64,000 nucleotides of DNA from Tersicoccus sp. Bi-70 (GCF_001968825.1 NZ_MIEU01000014.1:124001-188000); one strand, 5' to 3'; counted from the first letter of the stretch, positions 16,979 through 26,442 are shown. A program made the numbers and translations. The notes: generated by a model from the sequence alone, not told the origin.

Positions 16979-19084
16979 ATGGCACGCGGGATCTACGTCA
17001 GCGCCATGACGCAGGGCGCCGGCCTCAACCTCGTCTCCCTGGGGCTGGCGGACTCGCTGTACAAGCGAGCGGACCGGATCGGGTTCTTCCGGCCCATCAC
17101 CCCGGCGTCGAGCCCGGACGAGGACTCGATGGTGGCGCTGATGCGCTCCTCCTTCGGGCTCACGGAGGCCACCGCCCGCGCCGGCATGACCGCGAAGGAC
17201 GCGCGCGCCCTGCTGATCTCCGGGGAACGCGACGAGATCGACTCCCGCTCCGTCGCCCTGTTCGGGGAGATCGCCCGCGAGTGCGACATCGTCCTGGTCG
17301 AGGGCACCAACCTCTCGGGGCAGGACGCCGCCGTCGAGTTCGACCTGAACAGCCGGCTCGCCAACAACCTCGGCTGCCACGTCGTCGGCGTCGTCTCCGG
17401 CCGCAACCGGACGGTCGAGGAGGCCGTGGACGCCGTCGACGTCGCCCGCCGCAGCCTGCACGCGGAGAACGTGTCCATCCTCGCGATGCTGGTCAACCGG
17501 GTGAAGGCGGCCGACGTGGACGCCGTGACGACCACCGTGCGCCCCGGCAGCACCCGGCGGCCCGTGTACGTCATCCCGGAGATCCCCTCGCTCGGGCTGC
17601 CTTCCGTGGTCGAGATGGAGCGGGCCCTGGGGCTGGAGCGCGTCACCGGGCCGGAGGGGCCGGCGCGGGACATCAGCGACGTCAAGGTCGCCTCCATGGA
17701 GGGCGGCAACCTGCTCAGCGTGCTCGACGACGGCACCCTCGTCATCGTGTCCGGGGACCGGTCCGACGCGATCCTCGCCGCCACCGCCTCGGCGATGACC
17801 CCGCAGTTCCCGGTCCCCTCGGCCATGATCCTGACGAACGGGCTGACGCCGAATCCGCTGGTCACCCGGCTCCTCACCCACGCGGCGTTCCCCGTGTTCC
17901 TCTCCAGCGCGGACACGTTCACGACGACGCGGCAGGTGGTGGAGGTGCAGGGCGACCTCGCGACCGGGCAGCCGCGCAAGATCGCCGCCGCGCTCGGGGC
18001 GTGGCACCGGCAGGTCGACGGCTCCGAGCTGCTCGCCCGCCTCGACCTGCCCCGGCCGGAGAAGATGACGCCGCTGCGGTTCCTGCACGGTCTGATCGAA
18101 CGGGCCCGGTCGCAGCGCCGGCACATCGTGCTGCCCGAGGGCACCGACCCCCGCATCCTGCACGCGGCGGAGATCCTGCACCGCCGCGACGTGTGCGACC
18201 TGACGCTGCTCGGCCCCGAGCAGGACGTGCGCGACGTCGCCGCCCGCGAGGGCGTCGACCTGACCGGGCTGACCATCATCGACCCCGCCACGAGCGAGCT
18301 GCGGGAGCGGTTCGCGGCGGAGTACGCGCGGCTGCGCGCCCACAAGGGCGTCGACGTCGCCCGGGCGCGGGAGGTGATGCTCGACGGCTCCTACTTCGGC
18401 ACCATGATGGTCCAGCTCGGCGAGGTGGACGGCATGGTCTCCGGCGCCGCGCACACGACGGCGAACACCATCCGGCCGGCCCTCGAGTTCGTCAAGACGC
18501 GGCCGGACGTGCGGATCGTCTCCAGCGTGTTCTTCATGCTGCTCGCGGACCGCGTGCTCGTGTACGGGGACTGCGCCGTCAACCCGGAGCCGGACGAGGA
18601 GCAGCTCGCCGACATCGCCCTGGCCTCGGCGCAGACCGCCGCCCAGTTCGGCGTCGACCCGAAGGTCGCGATGCTCTCCTATTCGACCGGCGTCTCCGGT
18701 TCCGGCGGCGCGGTCGACGAGGTGCGGCGGGCGACGGAGCTGGTCCGCGAGCGCCGTCCTGAGCTGGCCGTCGAGGGGCCGATCCAGTACGACGCGGCGG
18801 TCAACGCCTCCGTCGCGGCGTCGAAGCTGCCGGAATCGACCGTCGCGGGCCAGGCGACGGTGTTCATCTTCCCGGACCTGAACACCGGCAACAACACGTA
18901 CAAGGCGGTGCAGCAGTCCTCCGGGGCGGTCGCCGTCGGGCCCGTGCTGCAGGGGCTGCGCAAGCCGGTCAACGACCTCTCCCGCGGCTGCACGGTCGAG
19001 GACATCGTGAACACGGTCGCGATCACCGCGATCCAGGGCCAGACCGACTCAGTCCCGACCGACGCCACCACCACCACCGACTGA
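16979..19084 (+). CDS. pta: Phosphate acetyltransferase
   Basis: A 701-residue long-form phosphate acetyltransferase that interconverts acetyl-CoA and acetyl phosphate. It has an N-terminal P-loop-NTPase-like domain (about 1-200, ARGIYVSAMTQGAGLNLVSL), a DRTGG domain (about 210-330) and the C-terminal catalytic PTA domain (about 375-695), which shows IVLPEGTDPRILHAAEIL, DGMVSGAAHTTANTIRPAL, MLSYSTGVSGSG and VFIFPDLNTGNN. The ATG at 16979 has AGGAG 4 bases upstream; the open frame extends far to the left only by chance. It forms an operon with ackA 30 bases downstream. Confidence 0.96.
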   Translation: MARGIYVSAMTQGAGLNLVSLGLADSLYKRADRIGFFRPITPASSPDEDSMVALMRSSFGLTEATARAGMTAKDARALLISGERDEIDSRSVALFGEIARECDIVLVEGTNLSGQDAAVEFDLNSRLANNLGCHVVGVVSGRNRTVEEAVDAVDVARRSLHAENVSILAMLVNRVKAADVDAVTTTVRPGSTRRPVYVIPEIPSLGLPSVVEMERALGLERVTGPEGPARDISDVKVASMEGGNLLSVLDDGTLVIVSGDRSDAILAATASAMTPQFPVPSAMILTNGLTPNPLVTRLLTHAAFPVFLSSADTFTTTRQVVEVQGDLATGQPRKIAAALGAWHRQVDGSELLARLDLPRPEKMTPLRFLHGLIERARSQRRHIVLPEGTDPRILHAAEILHRRDVCDLTLLGPEQDVRDVAAREGVDLTGLTIIDPATSELRERFAAEYARLRAHKGVDVARAREVMLDGSYFGTMMVQLGEVDGMVSGAAHTTANTIRPALEFVKTRPDVRIVSSVFFMLLADRVLVYGDCAVNPEPDEEQLADIALASAQTAAQFGVDPKVAMLSYSTGVSGSGGAVDEVRRATELVRERRPELAVEGPIQYDAAVNASVAASKLPESTVAGQATVFIFPDLNTGNNTYKAVQQSSGAVAVGPVLQGLRKPVNDLSRGCTVEDIVNTVAITAIQGQTDSVPTDATTTTD

Positions 19085-19114
19085 TCTCCCCCGACCCGAT
19101 CGAGAGGCCAACCC

Positions 19115-20275
19115 GTGCTCGTGCTCGTCCTGAACTCCGGTTCGTCCTCCGTCAAGTACCAGGTGCGGGAGGTACCGGACGCCGGCAGTGATCCCGCCGT
19201 CGGCACCGCCACCGGGGAGGTCGTGACCTCGGGCTTGATCGAGCGGATCGGTGAGGCGGAGGTGCCGGACCACCAGCACGCCCTCGACCTGCTCACGCAC
19301 CGGCTCGACGACGAGCTGGGCGGGCGCACGCTCGACGCCGTCGGACACCGCGTGGTGCACGGCGGTGAGCGGTTCTCGGGGCCGGTGGTGATCACCAACG
19401 AGATCACCCGGGCGATCGAGCGGCTGGCCCCGCTCGCGCCGCTGCACAACCCGGCCGCGGTGCTCGGCATCCGCGCCATCACGCACTCCCTGCCGGACCT
19501 GCCGCAGGTCGCCGTCTTCGACACCGCGTTCCACCGCACGCTGCCCGAGCACGCGTGGCGGTATGCGCTGCCGGACTCGCTCTACTCGGAGCACGGGGTG
19601 CGCCGGTACGGCTTCCACGGCACCAGCCACGACCTGGTCACCGGGGCCGCCGCGGCGTTCCTCGGCATCGAGCGCTCCTCCTTCGCCGCCGTCATCGCGC
19701 ACCTGGGCAACGGCGCGTCCGTCACCGCGATCAAGGGCGGCGTCAGCGTCGACACGTCCATGGGCTACACCCCGCTGGAGGGGCTGGTGATGGGCACCCG
19801 GTCCGGCGACGTCGACCCCTCCGTCATCACGCAGCTGATCGAGCGGGACATCCACACGGCCGAGGAGATGGACCGGCTGCTGAACAAGGAATCCGGGCTC
19901 AAGGGGCTGGCCGGACGGTCGGACATGCGGGCCGTCACCGAGGCGGCCGAGGGCGGTGACCGGTACGCGGAACTCGCGCTCGACGTGGCGAGCTACCGGC
20001 TGGCCAAGTACGTCGGCGCCTACCACGTGGCGGTCGGCGGCACGCAGGTCGTCGTCTTCACCGCGGGCATCGGGGAGAACGCGGCCGGCTTCCGCGCCCG
20101 CGTCGTCGGGCGGCTCGGCGCGCTGGGCATCACGCTCGACGACGCCGCCAACGCGGAGCGCTCGACGGTCGCCCGGCGGATCAGCGGTGAGGACTCGGCC
20201 ATTCCCGTCCTCGTCGTCCCGACCGACGAGGAACGGGCGATCGCAGAGGCGACGGCGGCCCTGGTCACGGGCTGA
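19115..20275 (+). CDS. ackA: Acetate kinase
   Basis: A 386-residue acetate kinase that interconverts acetyl phosphate and acetate with ADP/ATP. It shows the first family signature VLVLNSGSSSVKYQV, GHRVVHGGE, RRYGFHGTSH, AHLGNGASVT with the ATPase motif and MGYTPLEGLVMGTRSGDVDP. The start is a GTG 30 bases after pta. The two genes form the classical acetate overflow and utilisation pair. The gene ends only 10 bases from the convergent GH15 gene, with no room for a terminator between them. Confidence 0.96.
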   Translation: MLVLVLNSGSSSVKYQVREVPDAGSDPAVGTATGEVVTSGLIERIGEAEVPDHQHALDLLTHRLDDELGGRTLDAVGHRVVHGGERFSGPVVITNEITRAIERLAPLAPLHNPAAVLGIRAITHSLPDLPQVAVFDTAFHRTLPEHAWRYALPDSLYSEHGVRRYGFHGTSHDLVTGAAAAFLGIERSSFAAVIAHLGNGASVTAIKGGVSVDTSMGYTPLEGLVMGTRSGDVDPSVITQLIERDIHTAEEMDRLLNKESGLKGLAGRSDMRAVTEAAEGGDRYAELALDVASYRLAKYVGAYHVAVGGTQVVVFTAGIGENAAGFRARVVGRLGALGITLDDAANAERSTVARRISGEDSAIPVLVVPTDEERAIAEATAALVTG

Positions 20276-20285
20276 GGGCCGGCGC

Positions 20286-22184
20286 TCAGGGCGCGGCGGG
20301 CAGCGTGTGCCGGTGCCCGCGACCCCGGTTCGGGTCGTAGCCGCCGAGCGCGTCGGAGGCCCGGATCAGCGTCAGGTGTGAGAAGGCCTGCGGGAAGTTG
20401 CCGACCATCCGCTCGGTGTCCGGGTCGTACTCCTCGGAGAACAGCTGCAGGTCGTTGCCGCAGGCGATGACGGTGTCCATCAGGGCGACGGCGTCGTCGT
20501 GCCGGCCCGTCATCGCGTACTGCTCCACCAGCCAGAACGAGCAGGCCAGGAACGGGTGCTCGCCCGGGGTCAGCCCGTCGTCGGAGTGCTCGGTGCGGTA
20601 GCGCAGCACCAGCCCCTCCTTGCCGCGCAGCTCCTGCTCGATCCGGGCCACCGTGCCGAGCATCCGCGGGTCGTGGTAGCCGATGAACCCCACCTGCGGC
20701 AGCTGGAGCAGCGAGGCGTCCACCTCGGTGCCGTCGTACGTCTGGACGAAGGAGTTGCTCGCCTCGTCGAAGCCCTTCGCCATGATCTCGTCGTGCAGCT
20801 GGTCGCGCAGCTTCGCCCAGCGGGCGGCCGGGCCGGTCATGCCGTGCTCGTGGACGGCGCGGACGCCCTGGTCGAACGCGGCCCACATCATCACCCGCGA
20901 GTGGGTGAAGTAGTGCTCGTCGCCGCGCATCTCCCACAGTCCCTGGTCCTTGCGGTCCAGATGGTGTTCGGCGTAGCGGAGCAGCTCGCGCTGCAGGGAC
21001 CAGGAGAACTCGTCCTCGGCGACCCCGACACCACGCAGCTTGCCGAGCGCGACCATCACCTCGCCCACGACGTCGGCCTGGTACTGGTCGACCGCGCCGT
21101 TGCCGATGCGCACCGGCGGCGACCCGGCGTAGCCCTCCAGGTGCGGCAGCTCCCGCTCCCCGAGCTCCCGCTCCCCCGCGACGCCGTAGACGATCTGCAG
21201 GTCGGCGATGTCGCCGGCGACGGCGCGCAGCAGCCAGTTGCGCCAGTGCAGCGCCTCCTCCGCGTACCCGTGGTCGAGCATCGACTCGAGCGTCAGGGCG
21301 GCATCCCGCAGCCAGCAGAACCGGTAGTCCCAGTTGCGGGCCCCGCCGAGCTGTTCGGGCAGCGACGTCGTCGCGGCGGCCACGATCCCGCCGGTGGCCT
21401 CGTGGGTCAGGGCGCGCAGCACGAGCAGGGAGCGGCGCACCCAGGTGTCGTGGGCGCCCGTATTCGTGCAGCTCTCCGTCCACCGCTCCCAGTAGCCGAT
21501 GGTGCGGGCCAGCGCGGCGTCGACGTCGATCCGGTCGGGCACGGGCCGGTGGGAGTGGAACCAGCTGAGCACGAGGTCCGCCTGGCGCCTGCCGTGGGCG
21601 CCGTCGGCGGACGCACCGGCTGAGGTGCTGGTCGATCCCTCGGCCGATCCGTCCGCGGTGACTCGCACGGTGCCGCGGTGGTGGTGATCGGACCCGGTGG
21701 GCAGGTCCGGTTGGCGCAGCACGAGCGCCTCCGGACCGCCGATCGCCACCAGCGTCGGCGTCCCGTCCGGGTCGGCCACCCGGCGCACCCACGGCACGGT
21801 GCGGCCGTAGCCGAAACGGATGACGAGGTCCTCGGTGAATTCGACGGTGCCGCTGAGCGCCTCGATCCGGCGCACGACGTCCGCGCGCGGCAGCTCGTCC
21901 GGGTGGTCGATGGGCATGAACTCGGTGACCCGGGCGGTGCCGGTGGCCGTCTCCCAGACGGTCTCGAGCACGAAGGTGCCCGGCAGGTAGCGCCGCTCGC
22001 GGACCGTCCCGCCGACGGCGTGCAGCGACCACCGGCTGCGGTGGGGGTCGCCGAGCAGGGCGGAGAAGAACGACGGCGCGTCGAAGCGCGGGAAGCTGAG
22101 CCAGTCGATGCTGCCGTGCCGGGAGACCAGCAGCCCGGCGTGCAGGTCGGAGAGGAAGGCGTAGTCGCGGATCGGCGTGGACAA
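20286..22184 (-). CDS. Glycoside hydrolase family 15 protein (glucoamylase/trehalase-like)
   Basis: A 632-residue cytoplasmic GH15 enzyme. The N-terminal beta domain begins IRDYAFLSDLHAGLLVSRHGS and SIDWLSFPRFDAPSFF. The (alpha/alpha)6 domain shows the hallmark GGARNWDYRFCWLRDAALTL with the catalytic region and EDEFSWSLQRELL. Actinobacterial members act as trehalases or glucoamylases; the mycobacterial homologue is a trehalase. The ORF starts with TTG at 22184, preceded by GGGAG in the end of the GDPD gene, which stops 4 bases before, so the two are co-transcribed. Confidence 0.85.
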   Translation of the reverse strand: MSTPIRDYAFLSDLHAGLLVSRHGSIDWLSFPRFDAPSFFSALLGDPHRSRWSLHAVGGTVRERRYLPGTFVLETVWETATGTARVTEFMPIDHPDELPRADVVRRIEALSGTVEFTEDLVIRFGYGRTVPWVRRVADPDGTPTLVAIGGPEALVLRQPDLPTGSDHHHRGTVRVTADGSAEGSTSTSAGASADGAHGRRQADLVLSWFHSHRPVPDRIDVDAALARTIGYWERWTESCTNTGAHDTWVRRSLLVLRALTHEATGGIVAAATTSLPEQLGGARNWDYRFCWLRDAALTLESMLDHGYAEEALHWRNWLLRAVAGDIADLQIVYGVAGERELGERELPHLEGYAGSPPVRIGNGAVDQYQADVVGEVMVALGKLRGVGVAEDEFSWSLQRELLRYAEHHLDRKDQGLWEMRGDEHYFTHSRVMMWAAFDQGVRAVHEHGMTGPAARWAKLRDQLHDEIMAKGFDEASNSFVQTYDGTEVDASLLQLPQVGFIGYHDPRMLGTVARIEQELRGKEGLVLRYRTEHSDDGLTPGEHPFLACSFWLVEQYAMTGRHDDAVALMDTVIACGNDLQLFSEEYDPDTERMVGNFPQAFSHLTLIRASDALGGYDPNRGRGHRHTLPAAP

Positions 22185-22188
22185 GAGC

Positions 22189-23148
22189 TCAGACTCCCGG
22201 GGTGGTGGCGGGAGCGGGCCGGCCGGCTCGCTCGGTCGGCAGCACCCGCTCGGTCTGCAGCCACGCTCGCAGCTCTCCCGGACGGTTGCTGGTCAGTTGC
22301 TGCACGCCCCGGTCCAGGCAGAACCGGGCGTCCTCGACGTCGTCGACCGTCCACACCCGCAGCAGGGCGCCGGCGGCGATCCAGCGTTCGATGCGGCGCG
22401 GGTGCCGGCGCACGTAGGCGACGCCCGGCCCCACCATCCCCACCCGCTGGTTGTTGATCACGACGTTCGCCTCGGAGAAGATCCGGCGCAGGTAGCGGGT
22501 GACGATGGTCCGCATCACCGGGCCGAGCAGTTCCTTGGTGCGCAGGTCGTGGATGGAGACCTCGTCGATGAGCTGGCAGACGTGATCGCTGTCGACCGTG
22601 GCGATCAGATAGTTGACCGCCTCCGCGGAGAAGCTCATGAACGAGACGCTGATGGTGCCGAGGCGACAGGTCTCCGGGTCCAGCCCGCGCCGCATCAGCA
22701 CGGTGAGCACGGTCTCCTCCAGCCGGCGTCCGGCGGGGCTGGGGTGCTTGAGCTCGATGGCGAGGCCGACGGGCCGGCCGTGCGCCAGGAGCAGGTCGAG
22801 CAGGTCGTCGAGGGTGAGCAGCTGCTGCGAGCGGGCGCCGAACCGGGTGGGGATGGCGGCGCCCTTCCACGAACTGACGTCGAGACGGCGCATGGCCGCC
22901 AGGGTCAGATTGGCGACGTCGCCGGTGCCGTCGGAGGTGCGGTCCAGGGTGTCGTCGTGCCAGAGCACCGGGTGACCGTCACGCGTCAGGTGGATATCGC
23001 ACTCGACGCCGTCGGCGCCGTCCTCGAGGGCCTGCAGGTACGCGGCCCGAGTGTGCTCCGCCCAGCGGGCACTGGCACCGCGGTGGGCGTAGACGGCCGG
23101 GGTCTGCGCGGACGACCCGGGCGGTGACTTGCTCAGCGCATCGCTCAC
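22189..23148 (-). CDS. Glycerophosphodiester phosphodiesterase
   Basis: A 319-residue GDPD-family TIM-barrel enzyme that hydrolyses glycerophosphodiesters to glycerol-3-phosphate and an alcohol. Conserved residues are the HRG motif in VYAHRGASARWAEHT, GVECDIHLTRDG (metal-binding Glu and Asp) and LWHDDTLDRTSDGTG. There is no signal peptide, so it acts inside the cell. The GH15 gene follows 4 bases later and appears to be in the same operon, a pairing with no obvious biochemical link. It is preceded by a terminator that isolates it from the DUF4383 gene. Confidence 0.9.
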   Translation of the reverse strand: MSDALSKSPPGSSAQTPAVYAHRGASARWAEHTRAAYLQALEDGADGVECDIHLTRDGHPVLWHDDTLDRTSDGTGDVANLTLAAMRRLDVSSWKGAAIPTRFGARSQQLLTLDDLLDLLLAHGRPVGLAIELKHPSPAGRRLEETVLTVLMRRGLDPETCRLGTISVSFMSFSAEAVNYLIATVDSDHVCQLIDEVSIHDLRTKELLGPVMRTIVTRYLRRIFSEANVVINNQRVGMVGPGVAYVRRHPRRIERWIAAGALLRVWTVDDVEDARFCLDRGVQQLTSNRPGELRAWLQTERVLPTERAGRPAPATTPGV

Positions 23149-23167
23149 AGCGCCGACTCTAGTGGCC

Positions 23168-23207
23168 GGGCCTGCACGGCCGCTGGAGGCAGCGGCCGTG
23201 CAGGCCC
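23168..23207 (-). terminator. Very strong intergenic hairpin (terminator)
   Basis: A perfect 18-bp stem (left arm 23168-23185, right arm 23190-23207) with a GAGG loop. It lies 13 bases after the stop of the long DUF4383 gene on the minus strand and upstream of the GDPD start. Confidence 0.8.
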
Positions 23208-23220
23208 ACGCACACGCGTG

Positions 23221-24270
23221 TCAGCCGACGATCTCGCGGCTGACGGTACGGCGCCGGCCCACGATCAGGCCGAGCAGCACCATGACGACGCCGAGGCCGA
23301 GGTGCAGCCAGTTGTCGGCGTCGTTGACGGGCACGACGTTCAGCGTGTCGACGTGGCCGAACAGCAGGCCGAGGACCCACAGCACCAGGTAGATGATGCC
23401 GCCGCCGATCAGGAACGTGCGGGCGGCCCCGGCCGTGCGGGACATCAGCAGGCCGACGACGCCGAACGCGAGGTGGACGATGTTGTGCAGCACCGAGACC
23501 TGGAAGATACCGAGCAGCAGGGCGCCGGAGCTGTGGCCGGCGAAGGTCAGCTGGTCCACGTTGCTGGTGATGCCGGGGATGAACCCGAGCACGCCGACGA
23601 CGAGGAAGACGACGGCGATGATGGCCGCCACCGTGCGGGCGATGCCGCGGCTGGCCCGGGTGCGCTCCTTGACGATCCGCTCCGTGGTGCCTGCACGCCG
23701 GGTGGCGACGTCCTCGGCCCGGCTGTCGCGGGCGTCGGTGTCACGGGCGTCGGCGTTGCGGGTGTCGGCGTTGCGGGTGTCGGCGTTGCGGGTGTCGGCG
23801 TTCCGAGCGGCGGCGGGAGCGCCGGCCGCGGCCGCACCGGCGCCACGGGTGTCCCGGCCGTCGTCATACCGGTTGTCGCCGACGTTGTCGCCGACGTTCT
23901 CGTACGTGCCATCACGGGTGGTGCGTCCGCGGTCGTCGTACCCGCCGTCGCCGCTGTTCCGTACCCGGCTCTCGTCGTACCCGCCGTTGTGGGTGTTCGG
24001 GCCACGGTCGTCGTCGTAGCCGCCGTCGCGGGTGTTGCGGCCGCGGTCATCGGCGTACCGGCCGTCGTCGTACCCGCCGTCGCGGATGTCCCGCAGCCCG
24101 TCGGCCTCCCCCGCACCACGCTGATCGGGAGAGCCCTGGTCCGGGTAGCGCTGGCCCTCGGGGCCGGTGTCCGCCGCGTGGCGGGGCCCGTCGGTGTCCG
24201 CCGGATCGAGGCGGCGAGGATCGTCGGGGTGGTCACCGAACTCGTTCGGGCGATTGACGTTGCTGCTCAT
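23221..24270 (-). CDS. DUF4383 membrane protein with long repeat-rich hydrophilic N-terminus
   Basis: A 349-residue protein of unknown function. The C-terminal third is a DUF4383 domain with four membrane segments (from about residue 215: IARTVAAIIAVVFLVVGVLGF, VLHNIVHLAFGVVGLL, FLIGGGIIYLVLWVLGLLF, DNWLHLGLGVVMVLLGL). The first 200 residues are soluble and highly charged. They hold imperfect repeats built on DGGYDD/RGR (about 60-125) and a tandem RNADT run (about 150-175) encoded by a 15-bp DNA repeat. The ATG at 24270 has GGAGGAG upstream. Its neighbour at 24514-24963 is a short paralogue without the N-terminal extension. Confidence 0.82.
   Translation of the reverse strand: MSSNVNRPNEFGDHPDDPRRLDPADTDGPRHAADTGPEGQRYPDQGSPDQRGAGEADGLRDIRDGGYDDGRYADDRGRNTRDGGYDDDRGPNTHNGGYDESRVRNSGDGGYDDRGRTTRDGTYENVGDNVGDNRYDDGRDTRGAGAAAAGAPAAARNADTRNADTRNADTRNADARDTDARDSRAEDVATRRAGTTERIVKERTRASRGIARTVAAIIAVVFLVVGVLGFIPGITSNVDQLTFAGHSSGALLLGIFQVSVLHNIVHLAFGVVGLLMSRTAGAARTFLIGGGIIYLVLWVLGLLFGHVDTLNVVPVNDADNWLHLGLGVVMVLLGLIVGRRRTVSREIVG
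23745..23811 (-). repeat. 15-bp in-frame tandem repeat in the DUF4383 gene
   Basis: The + strand reads the unit GTCGGCGTTGCGGGT about three times in perfect register, flanked by degenerate copies. It encodes repeated R-N-A-D-T in the hydrophilic N-terminal region, and being a multiple of three it can expand without a frameshift. Confidence 0.75.
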
Positions 24271-24409
24271 GGTCGTCTCCTCCGTCGGACCGCGCCTCCA
24301 TGGCGCGGTCGGTGATCGATGCTTCAGTCGATGGCGCACGGAACGGGGTGCCGATGCCTCCGCAGCGGTGTGGGCCTGATGCTACTCGTCGGGTCGCCGA
24401 CGTCACAGG

Positions 24410-24447
24410 CCCCCGCCGTCCCGACCGGTCCGCCGGGACGGCGGGGG
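24410..24447 (-). terminator. Second hairpin after the short DUF4383 gene
   Basis: A 13-bp perfect stem CCCCCGCCGTCCC/GGGACGGCGGGGG with a 12-base loop, immediately beyond another hairpin at 24458-24496. Confidence 0.65.
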
Positions 24448-24457
24448 CGTACAGACG

Positions 24458-24496
24458 CCGACGGCCGGGTGACGTGGTGCGTCACCCGGCCGTCGG
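24458..24496 (-). terminator. First hairpin after the short DUF4383 gene
   Basis: A perfect 17-bp stem (arms 24458-24474 and 24480-24496) with loop TGGTG, 17 bases beyond the stop of the short DUF4383 gene. With the next hairpin it makes a tandem terminator separating the two DUF4383 genes. Confidence 0.75.
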
Positions 24497-24513
24497 TCGG
24501 TGTTGCGCTGGTG

Positions 24514-24963
24514 TCAGACGGTGCGGCGGGTGGTGACCTGCCGGCCGAGGACGATGCCGAGGCCCAGCATGGCCACGCCGAGCACGAAGTGCAGCCAGTT
24601 GTCCGCGGTGTTCAGCGGGACGAAGTTGGCGGCCGACTCCTGGCCGATGAACAGGCCGTACAGCCACAGCACGAGGTAGATCACGCCGCCGCCGATGAGG
24701 AAGTTCTTCGCGCCCGCGAAGGAGCGGGACAGCGAGATGCCGACGACGCCGAACAGCAGGTGCACGATGTTGTGCAGGATGGACACCTGGAAGAGGCCGA
24801 GCAGCATGGCCTCCGAGTGGTGGCCGCCGAACATCAGCGCGCCGTAGTTGCTGGTGATGCCGGGAACGAACCCGAGCACACCGACGAGCAGGAAGACAGC
24901 GCCGACGAGCAGGGCGACGGTCTGCACGGGTGCCCGGCCGGTGCGAGTGTGAGTGGTGGTCAT
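24514..24963 (-). CDS. DUF4383 domain membrane protein (short form)
   Basis: A 149-residue membrane protein made up almost wholly of the DUF4383 domain. It has four hydrophobic helices with the conserved blocks GVLGFVPGITSNYG, ILHNIVHLLFGVVGI, FLIGGGVIYLVLWLYGLF and DNWLHFVLGVAMLGLG. It aligns by eye over its full length with the C-terminal domain of the neighbour at 23221-24270, so the pair arose by tandem duplication. The ATG at 24963 follows AGGAGGGG. The function of DUF4383 is not known. Tandem hairpins separate it from its paralogue, so the two are transcribed separately. Confidence 0.85.
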   Translation of the reverse strand: MTTTHTRTGRAPVQTVALLVGAVFLLVGVLGFVPGITSNYGALMFGGHHSEAMLLGLFQVSILHNIVHLLFGVVGISLSRSFAGAKNFLIGGGVIYLVLWLYGLFIGQESAANFVPLNTADNWLHFVLGVAMLGLGIVLGRQVTTRRTV

Positions 24964-25131
24964 GGCCCCTCCTGGATGACAGATGGACAGCGGTTGCCGT
25001 CCGTTCACCGATGTGTTCGGTGCACCTCACCGTAATGGATTGTCAGCAGGCTGCTGGTCTCATTTTCGTGTCTTCTTGCACGTCAGGAGGGTGATAGCCG
25101 TCACAGCTCCGCCACGCGGGAAGATAGAGCC

Positions 25132-26442
25132 ATGACGACCACCATCGGCACCCCGACCGCGACCGACCCGGTGGCGACACCGGGAGGAGGCGATGCCGCC
25201 CGGGCGGCAGGCCTGCGCCGGATGAAGACCCTCGCGCTCTCCCTGCTCATCGCGCTCGCCGTCGTCTTCCTCGTCGCCTTCGCCCTCCAGGGCCGCTACC
25301 CGTGGCTGCAGTACGTACGGGCGGCGGCCGAGGGCGGGATGGTGGGCGCCCTCGCGGACTGGTTCGCCGTCACCGCCCTGTTCAAGCGGCCGATGGGACT
25401 GCCCATCCCGCACACGGCGATCATCCCGCGACGCAAGGACGCCATCGGCGCCTCCCTGGGCGAATTCGTCGAGTCGAACTTCCTCTCGGAGCCGGTGGTG
25501 CGGGAGAAACTCGCCGCGGCGCACGTCTCCCGACGGGCCGGGGGGTGGCTCGTCACGGCCGGGGAGGACGGCCGCACCGGTGCGCAGACCGTCACGGCCG
25601 AGGGTGCCGTCATCATCCGCGGCGCCCTGACACTCCTGAAGGACGAGGACGTCGCCGGCATGATCGAGAGCATGGTCCGGCGCCACGTCATCGACCCGCC
25701 GTGGGGCCCGCCGCTCGGCCGCGTCGCGCACGAACTGTTCGTCGACGGGCACCACCGTCCCGTGGTCGACATGCTGGTGGACCGCGCCGAGGAGTGGCTC
25801 GACACCCATCAGGGCACCGTCATCGACCTCGTCACCGAGCGCTCGCCCTCGTGGGTGCCGTCCATGATCGACGGCGTCGTCGGCTACAAGGTGCACAGCG
25901 AGGTGCTCAAGTTCGTGCGCGCCGTGCAGGCGGACCCGCAGCACCAGGTGCGCCGCTCGATCGACGACTACCTGCTGCGCCTCGCCGACGACATGCAGCA
26001 CGACCCGGCGATGATGGCCCGCGTCGACCGGATCAAGGAGAACACGTTCGACGACCCCCGGGTCCGCGGCTTCGCGGCGACCGCCTGGGAGCAGACGAAG
26101 GCGGCGCTGCTGGCCGCGGTGTCCGATCCCGACAGCGACCTCTCCCGGCGGTTCACCGGCCTGGTGACGGAGTTCGGTCAGCGCCTGTGCGACGACGACG
26201 AGCTCGCGGGCAAGGTGGACGGCTGGCTCGGCGACACGGCGGCCTACCTGGTGCGCCGCTACCGGCACGAGGCAGCGTCCATCATCACCGACACCGTCGA
26301 GCGGTGGGACGGCGAGGAGACCTCCGCCAAGATCGAGCTCGCGGTCGGCAAGGATCTGCAGTTCATCCGGATCAACGGCACGGTGGTCGGCTCCCTGGCC
26401 GGCCTCGCCATCTTCGCCGTCGCGCACGCCGTCTTCGGGTAG
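25132..26442 (+). CDS. DUF445 family membrane-anchored protein
   Basis: A 436-residue DUF445 (YjiN/YheB-like) protein. It has an N-terminal membrane segment (about 35-55, TLALSLLIALAVVFLVAFAL), the conserved block AAAEGGMVGALADWFAVTALFKRP written here as AAAEGGMVGALADWFA and VTALFKRPMGLPIPHTAI, a long helical soluble middle and a C-terminal hydrophobic segment (GSLAGLAIFAVAHAVFG). No enzymatic function is established for the family. It stands alone, and its stop is followed by an intergenic region full of palindromic repeats. Confidence 0.85.
   Translation: MTTTIGTPTATDPVATPGGGDAARAAGLRRMKTLALSLLIALAVVFLVAFALQGRYPWLQYVRAAAEGGMVGALADWFAVTALFKRPMGLPIPHTAIIPRRKDAIGASLGEFVESNFLSEPVVREKLAAAHVSRRAGGWLVTAGEDGRTGAQTVTAEGAVIIRGALTLLKDEDVAGMIESMVRRHVIDPPWGPPLGRVAHELFVDGHHRPVVDMLVDRAEEWLDTHQGTVIDLVTERSPSWVPSMIDGVVGYKVHSEVLKFVRAVQADPQHQVRRSIDDYLLRLADDMQHDPAMMARVDRIKENTFDDPRVRGFAATAWEQTKAALLAAVSDPDSDLSRRFTGLVTEFGQRLCDDDELAGKVDGWLGDTAAYLVRRYRHEAASIITDTVERWDGEETSAKIELAVGKDLQFIRINGTVVGSLAGLAIFAVAHAVFG

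Noticed and set aside
16535-18454. 639-codon open frame reading through the thiamine-binding gene and antisense to pta
   Set aside because: Only the last 112 codons (from 16873) are a real protein; the rest is the complement of pta.
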